Origin: Candidatus Atribacteria bacterium
Lineage (GTDB): Bacteria; Atribacterota; Atribacteria; Atribacterales; Atribacteraceae
Length of the DNA stretch: 19,550 nucleotides
Direction of reading: 5' to 3'
Assembly: GCA_026390275.1 (NCBI GenBank)
Contig: JAPLGF010000054.1
Span: 1-19,550 of the forward strand
A program made the translations under genes and the position numbers. Below the pieces are notes generated by a model. The model saw only the letters and a list, made by a program, of their open reading frames with translations, searched no databases and was not told the origin of the DNA. This document shows positions 1 to 7,048 of this stretch, piece after piece (the first letter of the stretch is position 1; each line of letters starts with the position of its first letter).

Positions 1-182
1 CCAAAAGCCAGGCCAAAACCAAGACCTTTTCAGTACCGGAAGGTATGCTTTCTGAGGTAAGGAGCTACCTAGAAAATTACAAAATTCTCATATCCAAGCT
101 TAAGCAGCTGGAAGAGATATCGGAAAAGATAATTAAAATTACGATCACCGACTACAAACAGAAACTGAAGAAGAGTGGTTAG
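1..182 (+). CDS. C-terminal end of a DUF6788-like protein (5' truncated)
   Basis: An open frame enters from the left edge (codons in phase with base 3) and ends at a TAG at 180-182, giving 59 residues. The visible part has a short stretch (KTKTFSVPEGMLSEVRSYLE) followed by a Lys/Glu-rich helix that looks like a coiled coil. This order, a 'VP' strand followed by a 'VRSYLENYK' helix and a coiled-coil tail, is what I recall from the C-termini of DUF6788 proteins, small proteins often found next to transposase genes. The family match is recalled by eye over a short piece and is uncertain. The N-terminal zinc-finger-like half that would confirm it lies outside the window. The next gene has its own promoter 7 bases after this stop, so the two are probably not cotranscribed. 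Confidence 0.5.
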   Translation, partial: KSQAKTKTFSVPEGMLSEVRSYLENYKILISKLKQLEEISEKIIKITITDYKQKLKKSG

Positions 183-188
183 GATAAA

Positions 189-217
189 TTGAAAATGTAC
201 GGGGTAAAAAATATAAT
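189..217 (+). promoter_or_regulatory. sigma70-type promoter for the small secreted protein
   Basis: TTGAAA at 189-194 and a perfect TATAAT at 212-217 are separated by exactly 17 bases. Transcription would start near 224, about 29 bases before the ATG at 253. It is the best -35/-10 pair seen in the window. Confidence 0.75.
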
Positions 218-252
218 GGTTTTAGCCAAGAGGGTGCGGAAAGTGAGCTATA

Positions 253-876
253 ATGAAGAAAATAAGATTTTTTCTTATCTTACTCACCATTTTGGTGCTC
301 TTTTTTTCATCCTGGGGGTATGCTGATTCACCGGTGACATCGACTCCCTTTTGCGAAACGTATATCGATATACCACTTGTTCAACAAGCACGCCGGAATG
401 GAATACTCACCGACGAAATGGCTGAATTCCTCTTTTCTCCGGCTCAGGTGTTAGGTGAGAAAGCAGCTCTCATCAACGCCTTAGGCTGGGACTTCAATGG
501 AAAAAGCAATGCCAAAAGGTTCGCCGGTTTTTTAATGACACGATACGGATTTCAGACCAGAAAAATTCCCCTGGATAGCTTAAATGGAGATGATCTCTTT
601 TGCCTGGGGTACCTCACTCTGATGGATGATTATTTCCATCCTGGTAAGGCTTTGCCCATTTTAAAAAAAGCGGTTCGCTTCAAACGAACCAGCTTCACTG
701 CTCATATCATTCTGGCGATCGCTCGAGCGCAATACGCGATGGATTCAGATTGGTGCCAGGTATGGAAATACCCGGAAGATGTCTTTGCCAACCCCATCCT
801 CACTCTGGACCTCCGTGAACCTGCCCGGAAAATCATCTATGATTATCTCGTCCTCTACCAGGAATCATGTCGATAA
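253..876 (+). CDS. small secreted protein of unknown function
   Basis: A 207-residue protein. The N-terminus is a clear Sec signal peptide: Lys-Lys-Ile-Arg, a long Leu/Ile/Phe core, then SSWGYA at about 19-24 with cleavage likely after the Ala. The mature part is helical and has four Cys (in FCETY, LFCLG, DWCQV and the C-terminal ESC), which could form two disulfides outside the cell. Residues of about 118-160 (GYLTLMDDYF...AHIILAIARA) look like a TPR-style helix pair, but I do not recognise a family. The ATG at 253 is chosen because it starts the signal peptide; GGAAAG at 238-243 is a modest ribosome site. It has its own promoter and converges on the URO-D-like gene, whose stop is only 13 bases past this one. 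No function is assigned. Confidence 0.8.
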   Translation: MKKIRFFLILLTILVLFFSSWGYADSPVTSTPFCETYIDIPLVQQARRNGILTDEMAEFLFSPAQVLGEKAALINALGWDFNGKSNAKRFAGFLMTRYGFQTRKIPLDSLNGDDLFCLGYLTLMDDYFHPGKALPILKKAVRFKRTSFTAHIILAIARAQYAMDSDWCQVWKYPEDVFANPILTLDLREPARKIIYDYLVLYQESCR

Positions 877-889
877 ATCATGGCAAGGG

Positions 890-2128
890 TCAATACCACC
901 CTGTGTTCACTGCTTCATACATGGCAATGATATTTTCTGGTGGAACAGTATTCAGCATGTTATGAATCTGGCAAAAAACAAATCCACCGTCTTTCATGAA
1001 TATTTCGACATTCCTTTTGACTTCATCACGAATTTTCTCCGGTGAAGATTCCGGGAGGATATGCTGAGTATCGATTCCACCACCCCAGAAAACGAGGTCT
1101 TTCCCAAACTCCTTTTTGAGTCGTACCGGATCCATCCCCCGGGCGGTGGTCTGTACAGGGTTGATGATATCAACCCCTGCTTCGATTAAATCGGGGAGAA
1201 ACTCATAAATGGCACCACAGGAATGGAGGAAAACGGGGAGACCGGTTTTCTCTTTCACTCTCCGGTAAATCTTCTGATGACGGGGGAAAAAGACATCCCG
1301 GTAGAGTTCGGGTGAAATCATCGGTCCGGTCTGCATCCCCAGATCGTCCCCCATCTCCACCACCTGGACGTAGGGACCAACCGCTTCTAAGAATGGATCC
1401 AGTTTTGCCAGATGGAGTTCGGTCAGGGCATCGAGCATCTTTTCCATTTCTCTTCTTTCGGTGAGTAAGTTCATCATGAATTCGTCATTTCGATAGAGAA
1501 AGGTCCCCCATTCAAAGAGATTTCCACCAAAACTCGCCATGATCGCTCGATCAGTTGATTGACTGAGCTTCTTTGCATTCTCCCTTAACAACCCATAAAA
1601 ATCAGGTCTTCCAGCATTTTTCCATAACGGATCAGCCATGGCACTCCACATCACTTTTTTGAACAAAACTGGAAGATCATCAAAAGTATCTTGATGAATT
1701 CCCAGAAGCGGCCAGATGGTCTGGTCAAAAAAGAAGGAACCTTCCGGCATTTCAGCGATAACTTCCTTCTCCTCATCAAGACAAACCCAGGTTGTCCCTC
1801 GTTTTTCAATGGTCAGCCATGATGGAATCAAAGCTGGTGAACTATCAGGAAGAGTCCAGGCCGTCCATTCCTTTGGATCCTCGGTAAAAGCACGGGAAAG
1901 GTCAATCACGTCGATCTGAAAGCGGTCCAGATACCACGGTTCTGGAATACAGAGTTGTTGAACCATGTCATAAATTTTGGTTTCGCCGCCGGAAATTCCT
2001 GCGTACTTCTTGAGTCGGTTATACGTTACACCCAAAAGACTGGTGGAGCGCATCCCTCCGCAATCCACCGGAATCTTATCTGCTTCCTGATGATGTAACG
2101 CCCTCAGTACCCGTTCTCTTCCCGTCAT
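890..2128 (-). CDS. uroporphyrinogen decarboxylase (URO-D) family, MtaA/CmuA-like methyltransferase candidate
   Basis: A 412-residue URO-D superfamily protein. It opens with the family's usual MTGRERVLRAL...DKIPVD stretch and has the FCQIHN...VPPENI close near 386-400. In MtaA/MtbA/CmuA-type members a zinc ion held by His-x-Cys and a later Cys activates a thiol for methyl transfer. Here His302-Ser-Cys304-Gly and Cys386 (81 residues further on) are placed to do this, so methyl transfer is more likely than haem synthesis. That is inference. ATG at 2126-2128 is preferred over an in-frame start 12 codons upstream because GGAG lies 5 bases before it. It follows the CUT1 transporter in the same direction, after a 286-base gap carrying a copy of the shared upstream motif. 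No corrinoid protein or MtaB-like partner is visible in the window. Confidence 0.88.
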   Translation of the reverse strand: MTGRERVLRALHHQEADKIPVDCGGMRSTSLLGVTYNRLKKYAGISGGETKIYDMVQQLCIPEPWYLDRFQIDVIDLSRAFTEDPKEWTAWTLPDSSPALIPSWLTIEKRGTTWVCLDEEKEVIAEMPEGSFFFDQTIWPLLGIHQDTFDDLPVLFKKVMWSAMADPLWKNAGRPDFYGLLRENAKKLSQSTDRAIMASFGGNLFEWGTFLYRNDEFMMNLLTERREMEKMLDALTELHLAKLDPFLEAVGPYVQVVEMGDDLGMQTGPMISPELYRDVFFPRHQKIYRRVKEKTGLPVFLHSCGAIYEFLPDLIEAGVDIINPVQTTARGMDPVRLKKEFGKDLVFWGGGIDTQHILPESSPEKIRDEVKRNVEIFMKDGGFVFCQIHNMLNTVPPENIIAMYEAVNTGWY

Positions 2129-2191
2129 CTTTTCTCCACTCCTTTTCAAAAAATCCAAACACAACCATTATAATAAAGAACCGGGGAAAAA

Positions 2192-2220
2192 CAGCATACG
2201 GAATAAGATTAAAAAAAGTG
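2192..2220 (-). promoter_or_regulatory. shared upstream motif, copy A (before the URO-D-like gene)
   Basis: On the + strand this reads CAGCATACGGAATAAGATTA followed by AAAAAAGTG. It matches copies B (6930-6957) and C (11672-11699) at most positions, with one extra A in the A-run. It ends 64 bases before the ATG of the URO-D-like gene. It is probably an operator or leader element; it is not a recognised family. Confidence 0.6.
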
Positions 2221-2391
2221 AAAGGAAAAAATATCTTTGAGGGGATAACCTATGGTTTTGATTAGATTTCAGAAGAAAAAAATCAAACGAAGGAAAAACA
2301 GAGCGAAGAGATATCATCTCAATTGATTTTCATTTTCATCCATTACCCATCTCCCCTCCTTTCAGGATACGATGAAGCGATAAATTTTACC

Positions 2392-2438
2392 ACCCTTGGG
2401 GGATTACACCACTACTATTGCTTTACTGCCCCCAGGGT
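2392..2438 (-). terminator. possible terminator overlapping the end of the CUT1 permease gene
   Basis: ACCC-T-TGGGGG (2392-2402) pairs with CCCCCAGGGT (2429-2438): a ten-pair stem with one bulge and a 26-base loop that contains the permease stop codon. On the - strand it is followed by GGTAAAATTT, a poor T-run. It may end or thin out the CUT1 transcript before the URO-D-like gene. Confidence 0.4.
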
Positions 2439-3245
2439 AAGTCCACGCACAATATATCTCTGGATAACAAAGGTAACGATGATGATGGGAATGACATAGA
2501 CCACCGAGACCGCGGCCATGGCTTCCCAGCGGATCTGAGTATTGGACCAGTATTCAGAGATGGCCACCGGAAGTGTTTTTCCACTCCGCCCGGTAAGGAC
2601 CAGGGCAGCAAGGAGTTCATTCCAAGAAAACATGAATGTAAAAATGCTGATGGTCGCCAGACCGGGAGTGGAAAGAGGAAGTGAAATACGCAACATAGCT
2701 TGATACCAGTTACATCCATCGATGAGAGCAGCTTCCTCAATATCCTTCGGAATTTGTCGAAAAAAGCCGGTGAGCATCCAGATGGCAAAAGGAAGGTTAA
2801 AACCAACATGGGCCAGGATGAGACCGGTATTCGTATCCAGGAGCTTAATACTCCGCATGATCATGTAGAGGGGAATCACGACCGCCACCGGGGGCATCAT
2901 CCGCACACTCAAAATCCAGAATTCCCAGTTCTTCTTACCCGGCACAGGAAACTTGGCTATCCCATAGGCTGCCAGTGACCCCACAATCACGGTAACCAGT
3001 GTGCTAAAAAGAGCCACCTTGATGGAATTATAGAGGTAAGGGAGACGGGACGATCCGCCGGTGAATTCATTGACGTAGTTTTCGAAATTGATTTTTGGTA
3101 ACCAGATCGGGGGAATGGCAAAAATGTCGACCCGGGGTTTGAAGGAGGTGAAAAAGAGCCAGACAATGGGAAAAATACTAATCAATACGATAACAATTGC
3201 CAGAATGTAGATCAGAATATTAACCTTCCGTTTTCGTCTATTCAC
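2415..3245 (-). CDS. CUT1 sugar ABC transporter permease (MalG/UgpE-like)
   Basis: A 276-residue inner-membrane permease with about six membrane segments. The binding-protein-dependent transport loop lies near its middle to C-terminal part (DIEEAALIDGCNWYQ, then ISLPL), the coupling motif for the ATPase. An early segment ends in 'FPIVWLFFTSFKP', typical of MalG-type permeases. The start is a GTG at 3243-3245, preceded by GGGGGGAG six bases upstream and overlapping the stop of the preceding permease by 8 bases; longer in-frame extensions would run deep into that gene. It partners with the permease at 3238-4116 and the binding protein at 4192-5505. No ATPase is encoded with them, so a shared MsmK/UgpC-type ATPase elsewhere is likely (family knowledge plus inference). 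Confidence 0.9.
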   Translation of the reverse strand: MNRRKRKVNILIYILAIVIVLISIFPIVWLFFTSFKPRVDIFAIPPIWLPKINFENYVNEFTGGSSRLPYLYNSIKVALFSTLVTVIVGSLAAYGIAKFPVPGKKNWEFWILSVRMMPPVAVVIPLYMIMRSIKLLDTNTGLILAHVGFNLPFAIWMLTGFFRQIPKDIEEAALIDGCNWYQAMLRISLPLSTPGLATISIFTFMFSWNELLAALVLTGRSGKTLPVAISEYWSNTQIRWEAMAAVSVVYVIPIIIVTFVIQRYIVRGLTLGAVKQ

Positions 3246-4116
3246 CGATTTCTCCCCCCTGGTAGAACAAACGGATGAGATACTGGCTGACCAGAATGAT
3301 AAAAACCAAAACCAAAATGGCTGCCGTGGACGAATAACCAAGATTAAAAAATTTGAACCCGTGACGGTAGATGAAGAAGCTCATGGTCTCGGTCGAACTC
3401 CCCGGACCACCCTGAGTAGTGGAATAGACCAGATCAAAAAGACGCAGGTTATCCATCAATCGGATGAGTATCGTAACCATGGCCATCTGCTTCAAGGCGG
3501 GAAGTTTCACCGAAAAGATGAGCTGATACCACTTTGCTCCATCGACGTTGGCGGCATCGTAGATATCGTTTGGGATACCAGAAAGACCGGCTAAAAAAAT
3601 AATGGCAGTGAAAGGCGTCCACTGCCAGATGTTCACTAAAATCAGGGAAAGGATAGCGGTTCCTCCTGATGCAAACCAGGGCTGGAAACCTAATCCAACT
3701 TTTTCGAAGATATAATTCGCCAGACCGAAGTTGGGGTTGAAAATATAGACCCATACCAACCCCCAGACCACCGGGGTGACCATCATAGGAAGCATGTAGA
3801 TAGTCCGAAGTGCTTCCATCCCCTTGAGCCGTTTGTCAAATACCTCCGCTACGATATACCCAAAGATGAGCTCCAGCACGATACTGAAAACAGCAATCAC
3901 CAGGGTGTTGAGAAGTGACCTTCGGAAAAGGTCGTCCTGAAAAAGGCGGATAAAATTTCCGATCCCCACAAAAACGGATTTATGAGGCCGAGCGAGGTTA
4001 AACTCTTTTGAACTGAGGAAAACAGTGTAAATGGTCGGATACAAGGAAAGAAAGAACAGATAAATGATGGAAGGGAGAATGAGTATCAATCCAGTTTTGG
4101 AAAGCCGCTTTTGCAT
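3238..4116 (-). CDS. CUT1 sugar ABC transporter permease (MalF/UgpA-like)
   Basis: A 292-residue permease with about six membrane helices. The first helix follows a short basic N-terminus (MQKRLSKTGLILILPS), and there is a MalF-type 'YPTIYTVFLSS' loop. The coupling loop is DIYDAANVDGAKWYQ...VKLPAL, matching the EAA motif with Asp in place of Glu. The ATG at 4114-4116 has GAGGAGG seven bases upstream. That ribosome site sits directly after the T-run of the hairpin at 4135-4166, so the gene lies just past an attenuating terminator after the binding-protein gene. It probably forms a heterodimer with the next permease, whose start overlaps its stop. The substrate cannot be read from the sequence. 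Confidence 0.9.
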   Translation of the reverse strand: MQKRLSKTGLILILPSIIYLFFLSLYPTIYTVFLSSKEFNLARPHKSVFVGIGNFIRLFQDDLFRRSLLNTLVIAVFSIVLELIFGYIVAEVFDKRLKGMEALRTIYMLPMMVTPVVWGLVWVYIFNPNFGLANYIFEKVGLGFQPWFASGGTAILSLILVNIWQWTPFTAIIFLAGLSGIPNDIYDAANVDGAKWYQLIFSVKLPALKQMAMVTILIRLMDNLRLFDLVYSTTQGGPGSSTETMSFFIYRHGFKFFNLGYSSTAAILVLVFIILVSQYLIRLFYQGGEIGE

Positions 4117-4134
4117 GAAAAATCCTCCTCAAAA

Positions 4135-4166
4135 ACCAGGAAGAGGAGAAATCTCCTCTTCCTGGT
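4135..4166 (-). terminator. hairpin terminator/attenuator between CUT1 binding protein and permeases
   Basis: A perfect 14-bp stem (ACCAGGAAGAGGAG with its complement) and a 4-base loop. On the - strand it is followed by TTTTT and then directly by the GAGGAGG ribosome site of the next gene. It lies 25 bases after the binding-protein stop. Partial termination here, or 3'-end protection of the mRNA, would give more binding protein than permease. Confidence 0.8.
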
Positions 4167-4191
4167 AACACTAAGGTGATAAAACAGGCAA

Positions 4192-5505
4192 CTATTTCAG
4201 GTAACCACCCTTTTGCATCAAAATGGTGACATAACCCTGAATATCTTTCATGGCCTGCTCCGGTGTGATCTGGTCTTGCAGGGCTTCAGACAGTTTCAGA
4301 CCCACCACGTCTATGATTTCGAAGCTCTCCGGAATCCGTGGACGGCAGTCAACAAAGGTGAGGGGAGCCGTCTCGGCAATAGTCTTGTACCAGGGATATG
4401 CTTTCATAAGTTCGGGATCATTCACCGCCGAGAACCGACTGGCCGGCCCGCCCATCTTGCAGAATTCTTTGTGTATTTCCGGGCTGCAGAACCATTTAAT
4501 AAATTCCCAGGCTACATCTTTGCTCTTACTGCTGTTGGCAATACCCATGACCCAGCCACCCACTGGAGGTGCAGTCTTACCATCTGCGCCCGCTGGGAAA
4601 ACAGTGGTATCGATCTTTCCCAAAACCTTGGAAAGTTTTTCATCCCACATCATCGGAGTCCGGACCGTCCATTCCGACATCATGGTCACTTTCCCCTGCT
4701 GAAGAGCCATAGCTTTTTCATCCCAGGCGTAATTTAAGGCTCCGGGAGGGGCATATTGCAGCATTTCCTTGAAGTATTTCACCACATCCACACCCTCTTT
4801 GGTATCGAAGGTGGGAGTCCAATCTTCGGTGGTAGAACCAGGATAGACTCCTTTGAAGTATTTTCCTCCAAAGTTCCAAATATACTCGAACCAGCCCTGC
4901 CCTACCGGGGCACCACGTTTAAAGTTCATGGAAATACCGAAGACACCCGGGAAGTTCGGGTTGTTGGTGAAGAGTTTTGCCCGGTCTTTCATTTCCTGAA
5001 GAGTCTTCGGGGCAGTAACTCCCGCGGCATCAAAAAGGTCCTTCCGATAATGTGTGAGCACAAAGTAAAGACCAAAGGGAAGTCCGTACACTTTCCCTTT
5101 CCACTTCCCTGCTTCCAAACCTACCGGGAAGTAATCTTCCATTGCCATGACCTTGGGGTCTTCCTTGGCAATATAGGGTTCCAGGTCTTCCACAAATCCA
5201 CCTTCCACAAATTCTCCGACCCAGGGGATATCATAAACGATCACGTCATAATCCCCAGTTCCAGCGGCCAGGGAAATAAGTTCTTTTTCATGGGTCGCAT
5301 CGTATGGGTAGCTATCCATGACTACCTTGGCTCCAGTGATTTCTTCAAATTTGGCATTGATCTTCTCAAATGCACCGACAAAAGGATCCGCGATCATAAT
5401 CATTTTAAGTGTCTTACCTGTCAGGGGTTTGTCCTGTGCAAAAACCACCGACGCGGTCACCAGAATCATGACAACCGTTAGAACCAATATGATTTTTCCT
5501 CTCAT
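4192..5505 (-). CDS. CUT1 family extracellular sugar-binding protein
   Basis: A 437-residue family-1 solute-binding protein. It starts with a signal peptide (MRGK, a Leu/Val-rich core, VVFA with cleavage before QDK). The mature protein begins with the usual pattern: 'LKMIMIADPFVGAFEKINAKF' as the first strand and helix, then 'GTGDYDVIVYDIPWVGEF'. The C-terminal half has 'VGGWVMGIANSSKSKDVAWEFIKWF', the family's hallmark for binding proteins of di/oligosaccharide or polyol transporters. The ATG at 5503-5505 is chosen for the signal peptide and an upstream GAGGAGGAG; a GTG 16 codons upstream is in frame but would put polar residues before it. It heads the CUT1 operon. The ligand is not predictable from sequence alone. 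The mRNA leader has a second, perfect ribosome site 75 bases upstream (see findings). Confidence 0.92.
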   Translation of the reverse strand: MRGKIILVLTVVMILVTASVVFAQDKPLTGKTLKMIMIADPFVGAFEKINAKFEEITGAKVVMDSYPYDATHEKELISLAAGTGDYDVIVYDIPWVGEFVEGGFVEDLEPYIAKEDPKVMAMEDYFPVGLEAGKWKGKVYGLPFGLYFVLTHYRKDLFDAAGVTAPKTLQEMKDRAKLFTNNPNFPGVFGISMNFKRGAPVGQGWFEYIWNFGGKYFKGVYPGSTTEDWTPTFDTKEGVDVVKYFKEMLQYAPPGALNYAWDEKAMALQQGKVTMMSEWTVRTPMMWDEKLSKVLGKIDTTVFPAGADGKTAPPVGGWVMGIANSSKSKDVAWEFIKWFCSPEIHKEFCKMGGPASRFSAVNDPELMKAYPWYKTIAETAPLTFVDCRPRIPESFEIIDVVGLKLSEALQDQITPEQAMKDIQGYVTILMQKGGYLK

Positions 5506-5861
5506 AGTACCGCTCTCCTCCTCTGAATGTGAAAAGTAATATGGAAAAAGCACGATTTCTTCTTATTGTGTCTCTCTTTTCACCTCCTTTCAATAAAAAA
5601 TATTTCATCTCAATGGTTATTTATGGTATAAAATATTCAACCGTTACAGTGATAATCCCCTTTTTTGAAGCCTTGAGCCAGGGTCTTCCCCTTCATAACT
5701 CGCCGTAAAAGGAGTTTCACATCTTGAAGGAAATGAACACAACGTCATTCAACTAGAATTAATGTAACATACTGGAAAAACAGATGCAATAAATGAATGC
5801 GCGGAAAATTTTTATTTTCAGTTTGGCAACTCAACCATGCCCTTTCCGGAATGAAAAGGTA
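5506..5861. other. gene-free stretch between Gfo/Idh gene and CUT1 operon
   Basis: A 356-base A+T-rich stretch with no convincing gene. The right part follows the Gfo/Idh stop and has only a weak CCTTT/AAAGG hairpin without a T-run. The left part should hold the CUT1 promoter. TTGAAT at 5635-5640 (- strand) could be a -35 box, but no good -10 box lies 16-18 bases downstream. A perfect anti-16S complement, AAAGGAGGTGA (- strand, 5580-5590), is present but has no start codon at normal distance. Confidence 0.5.
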
Positions 5862-6893
5862 TTATAACCAGCCCAGTGGCAATTGGACGGGCTGTCCACC
5901 CTGTTCGGCACTACGGTCGACAGCTTCGATGATTTCAAAAGTCTTGATGGCATCATCAAGATCCACGATGGGCTTCTTTTTATTAATAATGCAATCAACG
6001 AAATGATCCACTTCCCCGGGGAAAGGATGATGGGTGACATCGCCTGAATCGGGGGTGGTGATGGGAATCGTGATCCAGTCTTGTTGTCCGGGAAAACTTT
6101 CTTCCGCCCACAACTGGTTATTCCGAATGGTCGCCTTTTCCCCATAGAGCTCTAAGTTGTAAATGTAAGGGCAGCGGACGTCATAGGAACAACATACTTT
6201 CCCCATCGCACCATTTTTGAATTTCACTACAAAGGTAATAGTGGTGTCTTGTTCAAAATCCGGACGATAGTGCCCCGAAAGAGCCACCACTTCCAACGCT
6301 TCCTCCTGCATGAACCAACGCAACCCATCCACCGCATGGCACCCACCCACCTGAAGAATGGAACCACCGGTCTCCTTTTTCTTGGACCAGGGATAGCAAT
6401 GGTAGGTCTCGTCGATCCGATGGAGATAATCGACTTCTGCGTAAAAGAGATTCCCAAAAATATTGTCCTGTTGAAGTTTCTTAATAGTCACAAAGAGAGG
6501 ATTCCAACGAAGTACAAACCCAACAATAGTGGTCACCCCGGCCCGATCCACCGCCTCTTTCATCTTTTTCATGTCCTGCCAGTGAACCGCAATCGGTTTT
6601 TCGATGACGATATGCTTGCCATAACTCGCCGCCATGACGGTTTGATCAGCATGGAGAAAGTTGGGCGTACAGATACAGACAATATCAAGACTCGGCATCT
6701 TCATCATCTCTTCTGGATCCCAGAAATAAGCACACTTCTTCAATCCATATTCCTGAGCCTTCTGAACTGCATGATCCTTCGACCGACTGGTAATAGCTAC
6801 AATTTCGGTTTGGGGATTCATGGAAAAAGCACGGATGTACTCTCCAGACACCCATCCCGTCCCTATAATACCCACTCCCATTTTATTCGTCAT
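5862..6893 (-). CDS. Gfo/Idh/MocA family NAD(P)-dependent oxidoreductase
   Basis: A 343-residue dehydrogenase with an N-terminal Rossmann fold: GIIGTG at 8-13 binds the dinucleotide. EKP at 98-100 supplies the conserved catalytic Lys99. GGCHAVD at 183-189 supplies His186 and Asp189, as in inositol and sugar dehydrogenases of this family. The expected reaction is oxidation of a sugar or cyclitol hydroxyl with NAD(P). ATG at 6891-6893 has AGGAGGTGG about eight bases upstream. It lies between the CUT2 and CUT1 operons in the same direction and carries motif copy B 37 bases before its start, so it is probably controlled together with the CUT2 binding protein and the URO-D-like gene. CUT2 transporters next to such enzymes often serve inositol-like compounds, but that is only a hint. 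Confidence 0.92.
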   Translation of the reverse strand: MTNKMGVGIIGTGWVSGEYIRAFSMNPQTEIVAITSRSKDHAVQKAQEYGLKKCAYFWDPEEMMKMPSLDIVCICTPNFLHADQTVMAASYGKHIVIEKPIAVHWQDMKKMKEAVDRAGVTTIVGFVLRWNPLFVTIKKLQQDNIFGNLFYAEVDYLHRIDETYHCYPWSKKKETGGSILQVGGCHAVDGLRWFMQEEALEVVALSGHYRPDFEQDTTITFVVKFKNGAMGKVCCSYDVRCPYIYNLELYGEKATIRNNQLWAEESFPGQQDWITIPITTPDSGDVTHHPFPGEVDHFVDCIINKKKPIVDLDDAIKTFEIIEAVDRSAEQGGQPVQLPLGWL

Positions 6894-6929
6894 CTTCCTT
6901 CCACCTCCTGTGAAAAACTCGGAAAAAAT

Positions 6930-6957
6930 CAGCCTACGGTGTAAGATTAAAAAAGTG
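6930..6957 (-). promoter_or_regulatory. shared upstream motif, copy B (before the Gfo/Idh gene)
   Basis: On the + strand this reads CAGCCTACGGTGTAAGATTA then AAAAAGTG. It is the copy closest to the consensus. On the - strand CTTAC-ACC-GTAGG inside it is a short imperfect dyad. It lies 37 bases upstream of the ATG. Confidence 0.65.
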
Positions 6958-6970
6958 AGAAGAATAAACC

Positions 6971-6998
6971 CCTATAAAAAGACCACCACACTACTCAA
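6971..6998 (-). promoter_or_regulatory. possible promoter for the Gfo/Idh gene
   Basis: On the - strand TTGAGT (6998-6993) and TATAGG (6976-6971) are 16 bases apart. Transcription would begin near 6964, just before motif copy B. Each box has only four matches to consensus, and the region also forms part of a possible terminator, so this is weak. Confidence 0.3.
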
Positions 6999-7048
6999 AA
7001 AAAATTTCATTACTCTGGCGCTGTCACGGAATGACCTGGTGGTCTTTT
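6977..7048 (-). terminator. possible long-loop terminator after the CUT2 operon
   Basis: AAAAGACCACCA (6977-6988) and TGGTGGTCTTTT (7037-7048) form a perfect 12-bp inverted repeat with a 48-base loop, starting at the permease stop codon. On the - strand the second arm runs into TCTTTTTAT, a usable T-run. The long loop makes this less certain than a normal terminator. Confidence 0.45.

Noticed and set aside
886..902. AGGGT/ACCCT hairpin at the end of the URO-D-like gene as a terminator
   Set aside because: Stem of only 5 bp and no T-run on either strand.
4756..5481. 241-codon + strand open frame antisense to the CUT1 binding protein
   Set aside because: Mirror of a well-supported gene; His/Phe/Gly-rich composition typical of antisense shadows.
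4192..5553. GTG at 5553 as start of the CUT1 binding protein
   Set aside because: It would add 16 mostly polar residues before a good signal peptide, and the ATG at 5505 has a better ribosome site.
5635..5650. CRE/LacI-type operator around TGTAACGGTTGA
   Set aside because: One base short of the expected central spacing and only a 7-base dyad, so below what chance allows.
6249..6944. 231-codon + strand open frame antisense to the Gfo/Idh gene
   Set aside because: Overlaps the catalytic motifs of the real gene on the other strand and has no start signals.
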